Positions 60,885 to 64,000 of a stretch of DNA of 64,000 bases are shown here, piece after piece. The position numbers and the translations under genes were made by a program. A model generated the notes under the pieces. The model saw only the letters and a list, made by a program, of their open reading frames with translations. It was not told the origin of the DNA and did no database searches. The stretch is from Pedobacter nototheniae (lineage in GTDB: Bacteria; Bacteroidota; Bacteroidia; Sphingobacteriales; Sphingobacteriaceae), in assembly GCF_004335085.1 (NCBI RefSeq), contig NZ_RQRS01000013.1:62001-126000 (forward strand), in the 5' to 3' direction. Numbering within the stretch: position 1 is the first letter of the stretch; every line of letters starts with the position of its first letter.

Positions 60885-63203
60885 GTGGTAACTTTTAGAT
60901 GTTTTTTGCTGATGCTTCTATTTCTGTGCTGTACCCAATTACACGCGCAAAAGGTAGGCCTTGTATTTAGTGGTGGTGGCGCAAAAGGACTTGCTCATAT
61001 TGGCACTTTAAAAGCGCTTGAAGAAAACCATATCCCGATAGATTATATTACGGGTACATCCATGGGTGGCATTGTGGGTGCCATGTATGCCTCGGGGTAT
61101 TCGCCTGCACAAATAGAAAAAGTTGCATTAAGTAATGATTTTCAGAATTGGGTAAATGGACGGTATACCAGCGATTACACGTTTTTCTTTCAAAAAAATG
61201 CTCCAAATGCATCAATGCTTGCCGCAAAGGTTGCTATAGATACAGGATTCCATTTTACTTTCCGATCAAACTTAATTAATGATATTCCACTAAATTTTGC
61301 CTTTTTAGAGCTTTTTTCTCAAGCATCAGCCGTTTCTAAAGATAATTTTAATAACCTTTTTGTTCCATTTAGGTGTATGGTATCAGATGTGCTCTCGCAA
61401 GAAAGCATTACCGTAAGCAAAGGCAGTTTGGCCGAAGCTGTGAGGGCAACTATGACAGTACCAGTAATTTATCGCCCGATTAAATTGGATGGAAAATATG
61501 TTTTTGATGGCGGGCTTTACAATAATTTTCCAGTGGATGTAATGACGAAGGAGTTTAAACCTAATTATATTATTGGGGCAAACGTATCTTCAAAAACTTA
61601 TAATGAATATCCTAAAAATATAGATGACAGGTTAATGAACCGCTTTTTAGTATTCATGTTTTTATCCAAGTCAGATTCTACCATGATTGGTAAAAATGGT
61701 GTGTATATTCAGCCAGATGTAGCCGATTACAGCGTTTCTAACTTTAGCCCAGTACAAGAGCTTATTCAAAAAGGTTATGAAGCTACCATGGCCGATATGC
61801 CCAAAATTAAAGAGCTGATAAGTAGAAGAGTAACGGATGAAGAATTAGAAAAAAAACGTGCTCAGTTTAATGCCAAAAAACCCGATCTGGTATTTAGCAA
61901 TGTAACTGTAACTGGTGTTAATAATCAACAAAAAAAATATGTTGAAAGGCTGTTTAAAAGTGATAAAAGTACTTTTAACCTGGCAGATATTAAACGTGGT
62001 TATTATAAATTGGTAGCAGATCAAACTTTTGAAACCATTTATCCAAGAATTTCCTACCAAGCGGCAACTGATAGTTATACTTTTGAAGTTATTGCTAAAC
62101 CTAAAAAAAGTTTCAAATTAGAGCTTGGCGGTAACATTTCTACCCGCCCAATTAGCAATGTTTTTTTGGGTGCCGAATACAATTACCTAAACCGAAAAGC
62201 CTACACATTTGGCACTAGCTTTTATTCAGGACGATTTTATGAATCGGTGCAATTAAATGGGCGCATTGATTATCCTACACGATTACCGCTTTTTTTAGCA
62301 GCAGAACTTACATATAACCACTGGAATTTTTACAACACCAGTCAAATTTTTATCGAAAACCCCCACCCAATTTATATCGAACAATCTGATCGTAAAATAG
62401 ATTTGATGATGGGGATGCCTTTAAATCACAATACTAAAATTGTGCTCCATTCTACTTTCATCAACAATAATGATCGGTACAGCCCTAATAATACATTTGC
62501 AGTAGGCGATGTATTGGATCAAACTATTTTTAATGGATTTAGAGGTTCGTTAAACCTAGAGAAAAATTCACTTAACAGAAAGCAATACGCTACCAGAGGG
62601 CAGAGTTTTTCTTTAAGTTTTAATTACACCACAGGCCGTGAAAACTATAATCCAGGCAACATTTTCAGAAATAGTCCTGGCTTTATCAAAGGTAACCCTG
62701 AGCAACAAATAAGGCATTGGGGAAGTATTAAGTTAACTCAGGAAAACTATTTCCTTCACCTAAAAAATTATACTTTGGGCTATTTGGTAGAAGGCGTTAT
62801 CTCTAATCAGCCACTTTTTAAAAATTATTATTCTACCCTGCTTATGTCGCCGGCTTTTTATCCACTTCAGGATAGCCGTTCGCTTTTTTTAGATAAATTT
62901 AGAGCAACGACTTACGTGGCTGGTGGGATAAAAAATATTTACAGTTTCAGAAAAAATTTAGATTTAAGAGTGGAGGGCTATCTTTTCTTACCGCACAAAG
63001 AATTTGAGCTCAACAACTTTCAGGATATTGATTATGCAAAAGCCATCACCAAAATTCGCTATGCAGGTACAGCAGGCTTAGTTTACCACACGCCATTGGG
63101 GCCAGTAAGCTTAAGTTATAATTTATATAATGATGCGGTTAAAAGAAATGGCGTATTATTGCATATTGGATATTTAATTTACAACAAACGTTCTATAGAA
63201 TGA
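60885..63203 (+). CDS. patatin-like phospholipase with outer-membrane beta-barrel
   Basis: A 772-residue protein. The GTG start gives a good signal peptide (MVTFRCFLLMLLFLCCTQLH); the next ATG would lose the charged end. The patatin domain has the oxyanion loop SGGGAKGLAHIG (about 29-40), the nucleophile Ser in GTSMGG (about 59) and Asp in VFDGGLYNNFP (about 208). A POTRA-like segment (about 335-405, LVFSNVTVTGVNNQQKKYVE) leads to a BamA/TamA-like 16-strand barrel to the C-terminus. The layout matches the PlpD type VD autotransporter or its Bacteroidota homologues. Overlaps the next gene by 4 bp (ATGA). Confidence 0.92.
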   Translation: MVTFRCFLLMLLFLCCTQLHAQKVGLVFSGGGAKGLAHIGTLKALEENHIPIDYITGTSMGGIVGAMYASGYSPAQIEKVALSNDFQNWVNGRYTSDYTFFFQKNAPNASMLAAKVAIDTGFHFTFRSNLINDIPLNFAFLELFSQASAVSKDNFNNLFVPFRCMVSDVLSQESITVSKGSLAEAVRATMTVPVIYRPIKLDGKYVFDGGLYNNFPVDVMTKEFKPNYIIGANVSSKTYNEYPKNIDDRLMNRFLVFMFLSKSDSTMIGKNGVYIQPDVADYSVSNFSPVQELIQKGYEATMADMPKIKELISRRVTDEELEKKRAQFNAKKPDLVFSNVTVTGVNNQQKKYVERLFKSDKSTFNLADIKRGYYKLVADQTFETIYPRISYQAATDSYTFEVIAKPKKSFKLELGGNISTRPISNVFLGAEYNYLNRKAYTFGTSFYSGRFYESVQLNGRIDYPTRLPLFLAAELTYNHWNFYNTSQIFIENPHPIYIEQSDRKIDLMMGMPLNHNTKIVLHSTFINNNDRYSPNNTFAVGDVLDQTIFNGFRGSLNLEKNSLNRKQYATRGQSFSLSFNYTTGRENYNPGNIFRNSPGFIKGNPEQQIRHWGSIKLTQENYFLHLKNYTLGYLVEGVISNQPLFKNYYSTLLMSPAFYPLQDSRSLFLDKFRATTYVAGGIKNIYSFRKNLDLRVEGYLFLPHKEFELNNFQDIDYAKAITKIRYAGTAGLVYHTPLGPVSLSYNLYNDAVKRNGVLLHIGYLIYNKRSIE

Positions 63204-63730
63204 AACAAGTATTTATTTTATTTTCGCTCTGCTTAATTAGCCTTTTTGGCTCGGCACAAACTGCAGCCATCAATAATTTTCTTGTTAAAGAAAACCTTCT
63301 TAAAAATAATAAATTGGCTATTATCGCAGCTGATTCATTAAATAACCCTAATGAAAATATTAATGGTATTTATACTTTTAGTGTTAGCGGTTTTACACAA
63401 AGCTTAAAATTTAACGATGGTGTTGCTGTATTACCGCTCCCGATAGAACGATCTACTTTTGTATATCTTAAACATCAAAATGATGCTGGCACGCACAGTA
63501 AGCTCGTTTATGTGTATAAAAAAGATACAGATTTAAGTCCATATACTATTAACAGCTTATGGCTCTTCATTATTCCAATTGTTTTAATATTAATTGCTTT
63601 TGCATTTAGAAAGCTGATTATTTTTGTGGTTATTGTTTTTTTAATCTTTATTTACTTCAATCACAGCAATGGCTTAAATCTTTCTACATTTTTTGAAAGT
63701 GTATTTGATGGACTAAAAAACCTCTTCTAA
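63200..63730 (+). CDS. exported protein of unknown function with C-terminal helices
   Basis: A 176-residue protein with a signal peptide (MKQVFILFSLCLISLFGSAQ), a beta-rich middle (SLKFNDGVAVLPLPIERSTF) and two membrane helices at about 120-155. It overlaps the patatin gene by ATGA, so it is probably co-translated. I recognise no family. It may anchor or modify the barrel protein. Confidence 0.65.
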   Translation: MKQVFILFSLCLISLFGSAQTAAINNFLVKENLLKNNKLAIIAADSLNNPNENINGIYTFSVSGFTQSLKFNDGVAVLPLPIERSTFVYLKHQNDAGTHSKLVYVYKKDTDLSPYTINSLWLFIIPIVLILIAFAFRKLIIFVVIVFLIFIYFNHSNGLNLSTFFESVFDGLKNLF

Positions 63731-63755
63731 AAACTTTACTTAAATTATTTTAAGA

Positions 63756-63792
63756 AGCTCAAATTTACTAAAAATATTAGTAAATTTGAGCT
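63756..63792. promoter_or_regulatory. long palindrome with -7 box at the LigT-like start codon
   Basis: agctcaaatttactaa (63756-63771) and its exact reverse complement (63777-63792) flank 5 nt. The right arm carries TAAATTTG (63781-63788), an exact TAnnTTTG, and the ATG begins one base after the palindrome. The left arm holds the same box on the minus strand. The symmetric layout could be an operator over a leaderless promoter, or, read as RNA, a terminator for the upstream gene. Confidence 0.6.
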
Positions 63793-64000
63793 ATGGAAAA
63801 TCTATTTTTAGTCTGCATTATTCCTCCTTTAACGGTTGTAGAAGATATTGATGAAATCAGAAATGATGTTTCTTCAAAATATAACGTTCATGAATCTTTA
63901 AAAAGACCAGCACATATCACGCTTTATAATCCTGTTAAATTATCATCACTTCTTCAAGAACAAAATTTTTTTAGCGCTTTAGAACAAGCAGTTTTTACAG
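63793..64000 (+). CDS. 2'-5' RNA ligase/LigT-like phosphoesterase, 3' end cut by window edge
   Basis: The first 69 codons of a protein that runs off the window. MENLFLVCIIPPLTVVEDID then RPAHITLYNPVKL: the HxT motif is the first of the two His-x-Thr motifs of the 2H phosphoesterase superfamily. The second is beyond the edge. It has almost no leader after its promoter box. Confidence 0.65.
   Translation, partial: MENLFLVCIIPPLTVVEDIDEIRNDVSSKYNVHESLKRPAHITLYNPVKLSSLLQEQNFFSALEQAVFT

Overview
The window is low-GC chromosomal DNA from a Bacteroidota bacterium, most likely the Sphingobacteriaceae (Pedobacter-like). The evidence is TAnnTTTG promoter boxes, a fused SecDF, a PUR-alpha-like protein, a DUF5522 protein, a histone-H1-like protein, a DUF1573 lipoprotein, LytS-type sensing, a GlmM-like mutase with a GEGNGG loop, and an IS1182-family insertion sequence. 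The genus is inferred; no rRNA is present to confirm it. Most of the window is housekeeping chromosome with short operons.

Layout. 1-3.4 kb: a sensor kinase cut by the left edge, a 0.7 kb block of nested repeats, a degenerate receiver protein and a pirin. 3.7-10.6 kb: a DUF3592-like membrane protein, AlkD, a PLP sulfhydrylase, OsmC, IspE, then thyA and folA separated by a four-helix-bundle gene. 10.9-17.3 kb: SecDF, then NDH-2, methylglyoxal synthase and HMG-CoA lyase. 17.4-22 kb: SDR, Crp-type regulator, GNAT, class II aldolase and AccD. 22-29 kb: secreted proteins, an M28 peptidase, an Imm22 immunity protein, cytochrome bd oxidase and a Tat-exported metallo-hydrolase. 29-29.6 kb: two small paralogues with the same C-terminal motif. 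30-38.4 kb: cysteine desulfurase, GlmM, a methyltransferase-PAP2-ZIP operon, a 42-bp tandem array ahead of a Uma2 nuclease, and a YbbR-CoaE-MBL operon. 38.7-44.4 kb: a TonB-like protein, a complete IS element, YajC, DUF1573, NusB and an amino-acid dehydrogenase. 44.6-53.3 kb: a double-glycine cysteine-rich peptide, an ABC exporter, PUR protein, serine hydrolase, YchF, class I aldolase and MgtE. 53.5-64 kb: tRNA-Arg(CCG), a histone-like protein, ExoIII, a FadR-TauE-DUF1634 operon, a pseudo-M16 protein, an M28 peptidase, TspO, a patatin-barrel protein and the start of a LigT-like gene.

The best-supported unusual observation is the 1751-bp IS. It carries perfect 17-bp ends and an 8-bp target duplication, and it sits in the loop of a bidirectional intrinsic terminator that can be rebuilt from its two flanks. 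Other observations to follow up are the six-cysteine peptide behind a GG leader, the pair of small proteins ending in SFGxGHEPGTTPG, the 42-bp (four helical turns) array running into the Uma2 start codon, paired 15-bp palindromes over the FadR promoter, and a 16-bp-arm palindrome abutting the last gene. Several promoter boxes lie so close to the start codon that leaderless transcripts are likely.

I found no CRISPR array, prophage, replication origin or rRNA operon. Family names come from recognising motifs by eye; no database search was run.
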